From: Anabas testudineus
Lineage: Eukaryota; Chordata; Actinopteri; Anabantiformes; Anabantidae
Length of the DNA: 64,000 nucleotides
Reading direction: 5' to 3'
Assembly (NCBI RefSeq): GCF_900324465.2
Contig: NC_046627.1
Location: forward strand, 17,613,022-17,677,021
Shown: one piece after another, positions 26,001 to 37,508 of the stretch
How the letters are laid out: each line of letters opens with the position of its first letter
Numbering within the stretch: the first letter of the stretch is position 1
Position numbers and translations under genes: made by a program
The notes under the pieces: generated by a model
What the model saw: the letters and a program-made list of their open reading frames with translations, nothing else
What the model was told of the DNA's origin: nothing
The model's database searches: none

Positions 26001-26819
26001 GACTTGTCCTTTTAATACAACTACAGAACTCATTGGTAAGAACCAACAGCTGGTGAGGTCTTGTACTTTATGTAGCTGAAGTGATAACTCATCTCTCTAT
26101 AGTGTGTTCGACCGATGGTAGGATGACTGTGGTGGCCGACTTGTCTCCGGTGGTTTCAAGTGGAGTGATCCCTGCTAGAACCAGCCTAATAAGGGAACAC
26201 TGTGGACCCATAGAAGCAGACAACACCAGGGTTCTCTTCTCTTTTCCTCTCCACACCTGTGGATCCATTATCAAGGTACTGCTGGTGTTCCTTGAAATTA
26301 ATACAGGTAAATGAATATGGCTACACCTAAAAATTTAAATGCTTTTTTTTTTTTCTTCCCATAGCTTGGGAAAAACTCTGTGACGTATAAAAACAAGATT
26401 TCCTTCAGCAAGAAGCAGACTCCAGCAATTTCATCCAACAATGACATAGACAGGTGTGACTCTTCAAGCCCTACTTACTTTACACTTGCATTATTTACGT
26501 TCCCCTCCTTTAGCAAACTGTCTTGCAGCTACCCCTGTTGTCTTGCAGTGTGACTGTGCAGTGTACATATCCTCTGGCTGGGCTCCATCGTCTCTTCTCA
26601 GCGTACAGGTTTGAGTCAGATACGGCTGGTGTTGGCTGCATTGTGCATTCTGCACACTCCACTGATGGTAGGCAGTTCACAACTTCAGCTGAATACAGTG
26701 CCCTCAAGCATGCGTTTGAGCATTTGGTCTTCCGTATTTTAGATCTACAGAGTCCAACGGTGCTTCAAACTCCAGTACCTTCTACCAGATGCAACTTTCA
26801 GGACTTGTTCAAATACTAG
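23025..26819 (+). CDS. ZPAX-like egg-envelope ZP protein, copy B
   Basis: Egg-coat protein of 750 residues from 18 exons: 23025-23047, 23124-23179, 23266-23355, 23578-23705, 23792-23932, 24002-24070, 24159-24329, 24435-24531, 24608-24825, 24925-25075, 25151-25356, 25429-25546, 25629-25834, 25915-26035, 26103-26275, 26365-26453, 26549-26667, 26743-26819. All phases agree. A signal peptide (MAFVFLLGVALFISVWASA) precedes ZP-N-like blocks (MECRDRFF near residue 30, WSPREVTCEINYME near 140, GDVPEDVEL near 390). The ZP module occupies about residues 490-725, with VFDAVCSESG, FPLHTCGS and VTVQCTYPLAG. There is no transmembrane segment or trefoil; the tail ends CNFQDLFKY. The intron after exon 8 uses the less common donor GTCAGT, shared with copy A. 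It diverges head to head from copy A and converges on copy C. The family call is from architecture; the subtype (zpax1/zpax4) is not settled. Confidence 0.87.
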
Positions 26820-27432
26820 TTACAAACATTCTACCAACTTTCAGAAGACTCTGGCAGAAAGGTTGGTACTTATTAATATAAAGCTGGTCAAATCTGACAA
26901 TGGCTGTTCTCAAGTCTTTTCACAAGAAACAAACTGACGGCAAGTATATGAGTAGATTTAAATACATTTATTGTCAAGTGAGAATTATTGATATTTATTT
27001 AATCATCTAATGAAAATGACCTCAGATGCCAAGACCTGCTCATGTCTCAATGTGATTATTATTTCTTTTTTCTGAAAACAGGATTGCAAGAAAGGACTGA
27101 AATTTTTTATTTGGACAGCAGCAATTCAACCTCAGCGAAATTTGTTGTGGTTTCAGCACCAATTAAAGCATTTATCAGCTTTGATTTCCACAGTGGCCAG
27201 TAAGGATTCTCAAAACATGCATTATAGACGATATCTATGTTGTTGTGAACTGGGAAAGTAAAATCCAATTAAAACATTTTAACTAATCCCAGCAGGTTTC
27301 TTACATGCCACTTATGACAATAAATTGTAATTTTGCTGTGACATTATTGGTCTCCACTATGAGAAAACTTCCTTCAGTCCAGTTTCCGTGTTAATTGTTT
27401 AGCGGTAGGTGAACAATGACTTAAACAAATAG
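26820..27432. other. Short tail-to-tail spacer between ZPAX B and ZPAX C
   Basis: About 600 AT-rich bases with no gene. A variant poly(A) signal AATATA at about 26874 could end copy B, and a reverse AATAAA (TTTATT at 26967-26972) could end copy C, in which case the transcripts would come close to meeting. Confidence 0.5.
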
Positions 27433-30400
27433 TCAATCAGGTTCCACAACATGACTTTCATGAGATTCTTGATGAACATGCACAGCTGTGTTTGCAGCTT
27501 CCCTGATGCTGGGTTTAACTGGTGATAGGTCCAGAGATGGATTCACAGGACGTTGGATAGGTAGAGTACTGCTTTGGTTTGCAGGGTAGCGACACTGGAT
27601 TGTCAGTCTGAAACAGACACAACTTGAATAAGACTAATTTGAGAGAATTATATTAAAGACAGGCCAAGCACAGGGTTTTTTTTCTCACCTGTATGGAGAG
27701 TCTCTGTGTATAATTGGATCATTCAAAGGAAGAAAATCTTGATTGTAACTGATCTGGTTTTCATAAACCAGGAAATTCCCCTCAGTCTAGTTTAAAAAAA
27801 AAAAAATTAAAATTCAATCAGAGGCACGGAGCATATTTTCTATGTGGATTTTATAACAAAGTGTCTCACAGTCACTGTCGTCCCACAGGAGTTGAGGCTG
27901 AAGCTGAACAGAGCTCTGGCGCTGTCTGTCTCCATGGGAACACAGCTGGGGTCCAACAGCGTGGTTCGGTTGGGGCTGGTGGGCGGGCTGGTGTGGGTGG
28001 TGTCGACGAGTGCCATCATCTTCCCTTCAGGCAAACATACTGTCACAGACACAGAGAGTGTCACAGCTGTTTTACTGGTTAAATATAATAAGAGGCACAG
28101 ATCTTCTGTGTACCTAGTAGTTCTCTAGCAGGAAAGGTGCATTTGTGGACAAGACTGTCCTGGACTTTGAGAGACTGTGCATCCACAACAGACACTTCCA
28201 CTCCAGCAACAATACCCCACAATGTCAGCTCCTGCACAGAAAGCACACATGTTCACACTGAGCAGCGGCAAAGTTAACAGGTAAACACGGAAAAGGGCAG
28301 CTGGGGCACAGTTTGTAAAGCAGTTGTTTGTAAACCATAGGTTGAACAGACCATGTGAACTGTTAGTGTAAGAAAGAAAGAAACGGTAAGCATGCACAAA
28401 CAGGTTGGGTTTTACAGGTACTGATGGTAATGTGAGCACCGTCTATTGAAACCTAATCCTGTTCCTGGTGATCAAACTTAAAATGGTAATGCAAATGAAA
28501 ACTGGTAAGATTGACAACCTCAAAGTTCAGCCCCGGGCTGTAGAGGGGAATCTCCACAGTCAAGTAGTCATCCTCTGCCTCCACCACAAACCCACCCATC
28601 TCCACCAGGCTCCAGTCCAACCTGTGGGCTCCGAAGAAGAGCTCCCACTGCAGCTCGGTCTGGGCCCCATGGTGCAGCAGCACCAGCAGACTGCTCTCTG
28701 TGCACTTTCCCTCGAGCGTGGGTGAAACTGGAGCTGCACCCGGACATGTAAAGAATAAAATTGAGGGTATTTACACCTGGTTATTCCAGGAAATCAGGTA
28801 GCACCTAGCTGGAGAAGACATTTACATGTTCTGTAATAAGACGTTCCTGCAAATCTGTGCACAAACGCAGCAGATGAGGATGACTCACAGGTTCTGAATC
28901 TATTCATTCTTTTACTGTCTGTATCAGAGCAGACTGACAGCACAGAGGAAAAACAGGCAGATACAGAGCTCTTTTTTCAAAGTGGAAACTGTTTTAACAA
29001 ATGTGTTAAAATATCTATTTAGACTTCCACACTCAAACACTGATAGTCTGACTTGAGGAGGCATCGCTCTATGTAATGCCTCTCCAGTCACTCCGCTCTA
29101 CTACCATCTGTCTGCAGCCATTATTCATGCACATATACAGCTGTAAAAGTCAAACAGAAACCTGGTTAAGATTAGGGTTAGAGACGTTAGGGTTAAGAAA
29201 TCAGCTTACAGGAAAACGGTTATCTGGTTAATTTAACACATACTAATTTGCTAAACGCAGTCAGTAAGAAATTTTAGTGCAGCTCAGATTTACATTTCCA
29301 CCATATATATACACTGTAAAGATTAAATCTCAACTGCAACTCTCAGTATAACTATGATAATAAAAGCTGAATCCATGACTCACCTGTGTATTTAACACTG
29401 TGCTCTAATGTGGCCTGATGGTGAAAAATGTCTCCACTGGGTAAAATGTTGAGAGTAAAGGTGAAAGTGAGCCTGTACTTCTTAAAGCCACCACCTATAT
29501 ACTGGGATTAGATGGCAGGTTGTTTACAGACATTTCTGAACACACGAAAAAGCTGCTTAGTGTTTGCGACGGTCACCTCAGGAATAATTTTTGAGTGTGA
29601 CAGAGGAATATTGAGCTGGTAGGAGTTGCTAGCGTCACTGTGGGTGAGCCTGGACACCTCAACATTTGGGTCACTCTGCATGTGGTGGCTTTGGGACCAG
29701 GTTAAAAGGACCCCGCCACCATCTACAGTCACCTTCTCCAGGGTGACATCAGATGCGAAGAATCCCAAGGTGACGGAAAACAATCCTGTGACTGGATCTG
29801 TGTCTGTCAAGGGAGAGAGATGTATAATGGGGGCATCTTCAACACACTGGAAACACCAGGACTTTAGTGAGAAATAAAAACTCCACTGCTGTCTTCCACA
29901 TTTATATCAATTGCATGCACATAAACAAGGTAAAATGGTTTGATAAAAGCGTTACTGTTGCTGAAGGCCAGAGTTTGTGGAGTGAGGGGAGTCTTCAGCA
30001 GCCTGAAGGAGCGATGCTGAGTTAGAGGCCAGCGTTCGTCTTTCCACTGCCTCATGAAGAACAGATTCACAGACATGGACGTGCTGTACCGTCCTCTTAA
30101 TACTCCACTCTAGAAAAAACAACAACACAGCAAACATAATGAAAAGTGGAACCCACATCAGTCCATCTTTAGTATTAATTAATATTACTTTCATTTATTG
30201 TAACTATAAGGGTTGTGCAGACTGTAGCCGATATCAGAAGACCACAGCAGTTTTTATGCACCTTTATGTGTCCACCACGAGCTCCTGTGGGAATCCTGAC
30301 CTCCACTCGTCCCTCCCGCAGCCTGATCTTGTATCCTCGCTCTTTAATTTGAGACTCACTCAGTGTTTGGCTGTTTACTCCGAAGATTGTGCCTCTGTCC

Positions 30401-32716
30401 CTGAGCTGCCCGTGAACCAGAGGAGAAAGAATATAAGGGACAGTCCACAGCAGGTCATCCCCATCTACTGCAGCTTCATCTGGGGTGAGAAAGGGGAGTT
30501 GGAGATATTTCACCCTGGTATTTTTAAACTGGCGTAATGCTGATAAAACATACTAACTCAGAGCACAGGCAAGAATGGCGTCAACAGCCAGGACGCCACC
30601 GTCGAGTTGGTACAGGATTGATGCTCTGACATTCTCTAAATCCACTCCCTTCTCCTGGGAAAAACAGAAACACCCACATGCAAATGCAGGAAAATAAAAA
30701 TAAAGCTTCGATGGTCAAGAGAGAGAGGACTTTAAGCTGTTCAATGATGAAGACCGAATCCTCAGTATGCAACGCTGTCCGAGTACCTTGGTGAAGTAGG
30801 AGAACGGGGAAGAATAGGGACAACGGAGGGTAAAACGTGGCCCACGCAGTGAGACGTGACAGCCCAGAGCAGCAGCTTCTTTCGGGGACAAAACTCTCGC
30901 TTCCTCCAGCGACTGATCAGCTCTGTGGAACATCACAGACATGTCTGCTGGTGCCTGGAGAGGAGGCATCGAATCAACTCATTTCACATGTCATGTCAGG
31001 CAACATACAGCCTTCCCTCATTTTAGGAAGCCTGTGACATTAAATATAAATTAAATCATGAAACAGTCACAGTTAATGACCATTTACTAACCTTATTATC
31101 ATGTTTTGATGTCACAGGAACAACAGGCTTCTGGATGGACACCTAGAGATTCAAGACAAAGCTAGACTTTCTAATCAAATCTAATGTCAGCTGCAGGAAA
31201 TGTTAAATCTAAAATTCCCATCCACTCTCTCAATGCTGTTCTTATTCAGTAACAAATACAATGAAGTTTCTCTCCGATATTGAATTTGTCTTAACCTGTG
31301 GATGTGATGACATACATTTTTTTGAATAAATGATCTACCTCCATGTATTTTTCCTCACAAACGATCTCTCTGCTGCTCCACTTCGCCTGGACGGAGCAGT
31401 TGAGATGTAGAGGGTACACTGCCCCCTTCTCCTCCGTCTTCAGGTTTACAATCCAAAGACGCAGGTGGTAGTCGGTGCCAGTCTGCAGAGCAGAGATACA
31501 GAGATGGTTTGTTGTTTCAGGAGAATCCTGATGTGACAAAGTTCAGTATTTTAATTGAATCTACCTCAGCGTAGACATAACAGGAGAGGAAGGAGGTGCG
31601 TAACTCCACGTCTCCAACAGCGTTCAGTTGGATTGTGTACCCACAGAGTGCGGCCTCCTGATCAGATAAGAGGTGAAGTTCGTCCTGGTCTAATGGTTTA
31701 ACGTGAAAGATCAACAATTCAAACAAAGCCCATCACATTCTCCTTTCGTGAATGACGCTCTGACACATACTGTACCTTCAAAGTAAAAACGTGTCATCGA
31801 GCTGAGGAAGCTGGACTTAACGGCGAGCCAAAAGTGACGCTCGAGGCACCTGGTCTGAAACACCCCTGAAATAAGTAAAGACATCAACTCCTCTTCAGGT
31901 CATTTAAAAACACCTTTATTATGTGAATTTCTCTGCATTTAACTCATAATTAAGATTCTAAAAATGTACGTGCAGTATTAATGTGGTACCTGTAACTCTG
32001 TTTAACAAAACAAAAATAAAATAATGATTCCAACCATGATGCCCCTTTAGTAGCTGTTCCTGAGCTTTCAATCACATCACAGTGTTTATCAGCACATTGA
32101 GTTTGTCACAAAAATGTAAATTTAAAAATGTCACTTTAAAATTTAAGGAAGGAAATTTAAGCATTTACAATCCACCTGGACAAATGGGTCCACAACCAAA
32201 AGCTCAGAGTATAATTGATCATTTTGATAATTGTACATGATTTTAATACACAAAATAAATGTGATTTTTAAATAAATCCTCCTCATCATATATATTTTGA
32301 CAAGCTCGTATATTTTTAGCCTACATCCATTTTACAACTCTAGCTAATGTTTAGCACCGTTTCTGCTACAGTACATCTCACTCCACACTGCACCATGTCT
32401 TCAAGTGCTGTTATATATTTTAGACAGACTTTCTTACTCAGTGTCTAAACATATTTCCCCTGTTGGCTGATTAATATTAATTCTGATTAACAAACCTCAG
32501 GAACCACCCAAACCCTATATTTGAGCTTTAAGGAACCCCTCACTGCTCGTGAACTGGTCTCACCTGTCGGCACCGGACTGGAAAAACTCACTGCGAACAG
32601 CAGGTCCACACTGAAACCAACAGCCTCCGGTCAGAAGGGTTTGTACTGCATTGAACACACGACTTTACAGCTCACTCTGAAACTTACCCAAACAAAATAT
32701 GCAAAAATAGGTTCAT
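27433..32716 (-). CDS. ZPAX-like egg-envelope ZP protein, copy C (diverged)
   Basis: A third ZP protein on the minus strand. Exon 1 (32716-32688, [10 protein letters not shown]) ends at a perfect donor GTAAGT in phase 2. Exon 2 (32610-32564) starts 'T GTG' exactly as in copies A and B and ends in phase 1. Exon 3 starts at 31865 with [12 protein letters not shown], matching the first Cys block of copies A and B. Later exons carry [14 protein letters not shown] (about 31350), [18 protein letters not shown] (about 30330), [15 protein letters not shown] (about 28620) and the ZP module with [11 protein letters not shown] (about 27890) and [11 protein letters not shown] (about 27590). The stop is TGA at 27433-27435 after SHVVEPD. 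No transmembrane helix is seen. It is clearly homologous exon by exon to A and B but much more diverged, so it is the older paralogue. Confidence 0.82.
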
Positions 32717-32770
32717 TTTTTTTAACAGGACATGTTCCCCTAGAGGAGGTGAAAGCTGTAGAGAGGTCAC

Positions 32771-32880
32771 CACCGGAAGCGTCGCCATTTTGTTACACAC
32801 CTGTTAATTGACCACCGGAAACGTCGCCATTTTGTTACACACCTGTTAATTGACCACCGGAAACGTCGCTATATTCCGAC
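32771..32880 (-). promoter_or_regulatory. Tandem 42-bp repeats with E-box, YY1-like and ETS-like sites upstream of ZPAX C
   Basis: A unit of 42 bases is repeated with two full copies and a partial third. Read on the minus strand, each unit holds CAGGTG (E-box), then AAAATGGCGAC (YY1 style, in the sense orientation) and TTCCGGTGG (ETS core). The array ends about 55 bases before the start codon of ZPAX C and points toward it, so it is probably its core promoter; no TATA box is visible. A tiny upstream ATG-TCC-TGT-TAA lies in the presumed leader. Confidence 0.65.
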
Positions 32881-35134
32881 TTATTTTTATCTTTTTTAGC
32901 CTTTACTTCACAAATACGTTATAAATAATTATGCTTGAGTTCGCTTTTCATGAATTAACAGTGACATCTACTGGTCAGAGTATATTTTACCACAGAAATC
33001 TCCTGAACAGACACATGAAGTCAGTTTATTAGGTACACCTTACCTGAACACATGGGTAAATTATATTTCTTATACATGTTTGATGGTGATAATCTGTCTA
33101 GCTTTTGATTTTACTGTATGATTTGATGGATCTTGTCTTTGTAGTGAAGTTTACCAATAGCCTGATTTAGCCTGATTACATTTTACCTAGTACCTTGTAC
33201 CTAATATGTTTTGTACTGCAGTAGAGAACAGTACTTAGAGAACCACAGTGGTAGTCTGGTTAAACAGTGTTGATAAAACATTTGGTTTCACTGGATATAC
33301 CCTTTAGGTTAAGGCCTTTAGTTACTTCCCGATATCGAATAGATGGGAAAACCATATTACACACATTTGACTTTAAAATTAAGTTAAAAGTTATTTTATA
33401 GGAACTAGACTGTTGATTTTTATTATTCAAATCAGTCAGTTAAATGCTATTTTTGTTGGTTAGTAGCTCTTTGAAATGTCTGAAATGCCTATAATGTAGA
33501 TACATATAATGTTAAGATGCTGCTTGTTCACCATTCTAATGGCATTTGTCAATATCGCTGTGTATGGGGCTAATTATTTTATTCTGTTTACTTGAAGTAA
33601 GGTTTTAAACTGAGGGTACCCTAAACTAACAGTTTACTCAGCTTAAGGTTAAAATGTTTAAACATTTGCTTTCAAACAGTGTTTGTACTCATACATTAAA
33701 GTATTTACTGTAGCATATTTTCACCTTTTACATTGAAGATTTTGAACAATCCTTGATCTTAAATAAGTTGTACCTTATTTTCTACCTTTGCTGCGATGAT
33801 GTTCATGATGACATGATTATTATTATTGAGTACTGTTTCTTACATAAAGTTGGCTCGATTTTGCGGATTTGCATGTGTTGATGTTGTGTGTGAGTTAGTT
33901 AAAAAGTAATATTTGGATATTTTAACTCACCAATCTAAAAGAATGAAATACTGACATGAACACACAATATTTCAGGAGGAACTTCAGCCTGATTAACCAC
34001 GGGTGAAGATGTTTAATTAACCCTGACAAACTGTTGCCAACATTTTATATCATTTTGCAGCAGGTGGAGGTGTTGGGCCTTTCTCCTTCATCCATCTGGA
34101 CACTTGTGGTCACCACATCTTCCACTGTTTGGAAAATGTTACTTAAAGTCAAATCAGAGAGAGTCCTGCAGAGAAGAAGTGGGAGAACAGAAAGGTCAGC
34201 ATCTATTTTAAGTATGAGAAGTGAAAATGATTGATGCTCTGTTAATTATTTGGCACGGTTTTCACCGTGTGACCTATTCGTTGAGTTTATTAAAGATTGT
34301 TTGTTTATAAATGTAAAATTAAAATACTCCAGTACAAGCCCTTCAGATTTGTACTTTAGTACTGTAAATGTACTCGTTATATTCCGCCACAGCATTTCTG
34401 TCTGTAACAGAAAACACTGTTGCGACGGTCACAGATTCAATAGGTCCATTATTATCAAACACTGTTTTCTCAAACTAAGGATTCTGAAGCAGCAAAATAG
34501 TTTTAATAATCTGCTGAATGTATGAACAGAGGTGAGTGCTGGTTCAGACAGAAAGGAAGGAAATAATCTGAAGAAGTCACAAAACCAAACATGATCCTTG
34601 GTCTTCAGTGTTGTTGATACAGTATGAGAGAGAGTTATATCTAGTGTTTTGATGCAGTCTTTTTTAGTAATGGTAGTGTCAGTGTCCAGGCAGCCTCATT
34701 AACATTTGAGTCACACTGTGTTATCAACAGCTCTGCACAGGAGACATAAAGACAGGCTGAGTTCATCTCCGAAGCTGCTGTAGCTACTTAATTTCTATTA
34801 AGTTTGACTTATTTAATAATTTAATATTTCACATTTAAATCTATTACAACATGAGATTTAATCAACCTAGCGACGCCGTTCTGTCCACGTCTCAGCATTA
34901 ATCATGACCTTATCCTACTCTTGACACCATCCTCCACCCTACACCTCCTCAACCTTTCTCCTCCACCAATGACATCCTTTGCTGGCATGAGGAGGAGGAG
35001 GATGAAGACGCCTATTTACCAGCCTAACACTTCCTACACCAACACTAGCTACTTTCTGACTGGTTAGTTAATAGTTGTAGTCAGACTTTTCATCAGAGCT
35101 GAAAACAGCATCAAAGGCTACAAGTGAGGTGGAG
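32881..35134. other. AT-rich intergenic region
   Basis: No convincing exon on either strand. A degenerate fish repeat fragment ('AAATACTCCAGTACAAG' style) lies at about 34324-34395. The last 200 bases are the 5' flank of the somatostatin gene; I see no perfect cAMP response element there. Confidence 0.6.
34324..34395. repeat. Fragment of a teleost dispersed repeat
   Basis: Contains 'AAATACTCCAGTACAAG', 'TTTGTACTTTAGTACTGTAAATGTACT' style sequence and 'ATTCCGCCAC', in reverse sense to the copy near base 700. Degenerate; family not assigned. Confidence 0.45.
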
Positions 35135-35548
35135 ATGCTCCTCTCTCAGGTGCAGCTGCTCCTGGCGGCTCTGTTTTCCTCCGTGCTGCTGGTGCAGGTG
35201 AGCGCTGCTCCACGCAGAGACATGCTGACAGAAACGCTGAGAGCAGACCTGGCAAACGACAAGGTGAGTCACTCACACAGTGAGTTTTACAGTGCAAAGA
35301 TTGGGGATGATCTGAGGAGATAACGTGATTACCAGATTGTTCCTTTACGCATTTATTTTGTCTTTTAGGATCTCGCTCACTTGCTCTTGCTAAAGTTTGC
35401 GTCTGAGTTGGTGGCAGCCGGAGATGAGCAGATGCTCCCAGAGCTGGAGGATGAGGAGGAGGTGGTGAAGCGACACCTGCCGCTACCCCAAAGAGAGCGC
35501 AAAGCAGGCTGCCGCAACTTCTTCTGGAAAACTTTCACCTCATGTTAA
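35135..35548 (+). CDS. Somatostatin-family preprohormone with Arg-4 peptide
   Basis: A secreted peptide hormone precursor of 102 residues from two exons (35135-35263 and 35369-35548). The signal peptide ([24 protein letters not shown]) is followed by a pro-region with LADLANDK-type sequence, an acidic stretch, a basic site RERK and the C-terminal cyclic 14-mer [14 protein letters not shown] before TAA. The two Cys and the FWKT receptor-binding core are intact; classical SS-14 has Lys at position 4, here it is Arg. The single intron in the pro-region is typical of somatostatin genes. Position beside trip6 and bcl6b suggests the SS5 lineage (inference); cortistatin-type SS2 is unlikely because Pro-2 is missing. 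AATAAA at about 35671. I start at 35135 because the GTG upstream is not an ATG. Confidence 0.93.
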
Positions 35549-35819
35549 CCCGAGAAACAAGCTGGGATAGTTTTGTTTGTGACTGTAACATAAATGAATC
35601 CATGTTTAATAACTGAATCATTTGTTGCAAGGTGACAAATATACAGAAACGTGGTTGTTTTTAGTGTCTAAAATAAAATGTTCAGATGTTAAATAATGTC
35701 TGACTTTCTTCTTTCATAGTACTATTGAGTTTAATAACGTACTTCATCTAAAATGTATAAGTTCTGAATGTGACAGCGTTTGTATAAAAACTGAAAAACA
35801 CAATGAAAAATGTGTTGAC

Positions 35820-37508
35820 ATTTTAATAAGCAGTTATGTCACTACATCCTGCCGTAGGAGAAAAATCCACTCAGGTTCCCACGCCCTCATATTAATATCA
35901 CTAAATGTTATTACTTCTCAGTGCTGTCCAAGTACCGCAGATTCTGATCTACAAGTTCCAATTCACAGCATTTCAAACTGAACATACAGTAAGCATGAAA
36001 AGGATGACAAAAATTATTTGGATTCAAGGAGTATAAACACCAGAGTTGGCATTATTCAGGATTTTAACATGACACAGCAGAATATAAAGGATAAAAAGCT
36101 GACTGGTACTAATCCAGTATATACATTATGAAATGTTAGCATGATCAAGTTCTGTCACAACTAAAGCAGAATTTACAGATTAAACCGTAAAAAAAACAAA
36201 ATAACAAAAAACGGATCGTAATGATATTGCATGACATCCTTGAGGTAAGGCTTTCAAAATTCTAGCCCTTAAAGTTACACATAAACAAAAACAGGACGGA
36301 AAGACGGAGATTAAACACATCATAGCGAATACTGTAGCTCCAAAGTCTCTTGGCCCACGAGTGCAACAACGTACGAAAATAAACTCATGTGAAAACCTGT
36401 GATCCAATTTATGTGAAGGAAAGCACAGCATTAAATTCCACATTTATAATTTCTAATGCAAAGGATAATCTGTATGTTTAAGTGATTGGAAAATAAAAGA
36501 ATTTGCCAATAAACCTTTAAATGGAGAGAAACTTTAGCTTTCACACTCTTCACATGAGGTTTTCTTAAGTGACCAACACCCTGTTTTCCTTTTGCCAGGT
36601 GAAAGTGTTTGACTTCATTGCACCATCATCTTCAATATAACAGTCAAGTATCAACCAAACAATAGACATTAAACAAAACCAAAGCAAGACTATATTTTGT
36701 AGACATTCAAAAAAATGATTCTGGTATATATATTAGTGTTGAATAAAAGCTAAAGCAGAAAGAACATGGGCTGTAAAGTTAACTACACATTCCTTTTGTC
36801 TACATTTCTCTTTCTATGAGGCTACTTCACTGCAAAGATTCACTGCACTAAAGGCTACATGCTGTGCTCTGAGACAGCACGTTATGTACAGTCACAGTTG
36901 TTGCTTTATGTGCCTTCAATGTGTTTGTTTTGCAACGGTTCTGCACCTTGACATTTGGTGTTCTACAAATGTTCAGGTCCCATGACACTAGTCACTTCTC
37001 TACAAAAGTCCTCATTTTCGGTTCTAAATGATGTGAATTCCATCCATATTTTCATTGTCTTCCACAGCGATAGTCATAAGTGAAAATGTGCTGAGCAGTA
37101 CCATTTTGAATAAGTAGTAAGTAGTAAGTGGACCCCGAGCTGCCTGAAGGTCATGATAATACTGAACTAAGTGTGAAAATAGGACAGCTCTGTAAGAAGA
37201 AAAAAAAAAAAGAAGACGAAAGAACAGGATTTTTTTTTTTTTAGGATTTTTGAATAGGTGAATAGGTGTTTCCTATTGTTTGAACCAGTACAACAGAAAA
37301 ATGTTCCTCTATATTTAAAATTGCACCTGCAGACCAACAGAGGGAACTATAGCACTGTTCGTCATTTATGATCAGAGAAACCAAAATCAAGAGAACAACA
37401 CAGGGGCTTGTTTTACCTGTGCTATCAATCATGTGTAACATGTGCCTGTCTGTGGATCTGTGAGCGTGAGACGGCTGAAAAAAAGGTGGAGGAGACCCAG
37501 GATGTCTA
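35820..37508 (-). other. trip6: Probable trip6 3' untranslated region
   Basis: About 1.7 kb of AT-rich sequence without an exon follows the trip6 stop codon on the minus strand. A reverse ATTAAA (TTTAAT at 35822-35827) near the end of the somatostatin transcript is a possible poly(A) signal, which would place the two genes tail to tail about 150 bases apart. The extent is inferred. Confidence 0.4.

Noticed and set aside
18823-26819. Reading the A/B inverted pair as an assembly artefact (one gene placed twice)
   Set aside because: Outside the converted tracts the two copies differ strongly in exons and introns, so they are two real genes.
32005-32037. ATG at 32037 (minus) opening [10 protein letters not shown] as the start of ZPAX C
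   Set aside because: It needs a weak donor (GTTAAA). The pair of exons at 32716-32688 and 32610-32564 has strong splice sites and the same phases and 'T GTG' start as copies A and B.
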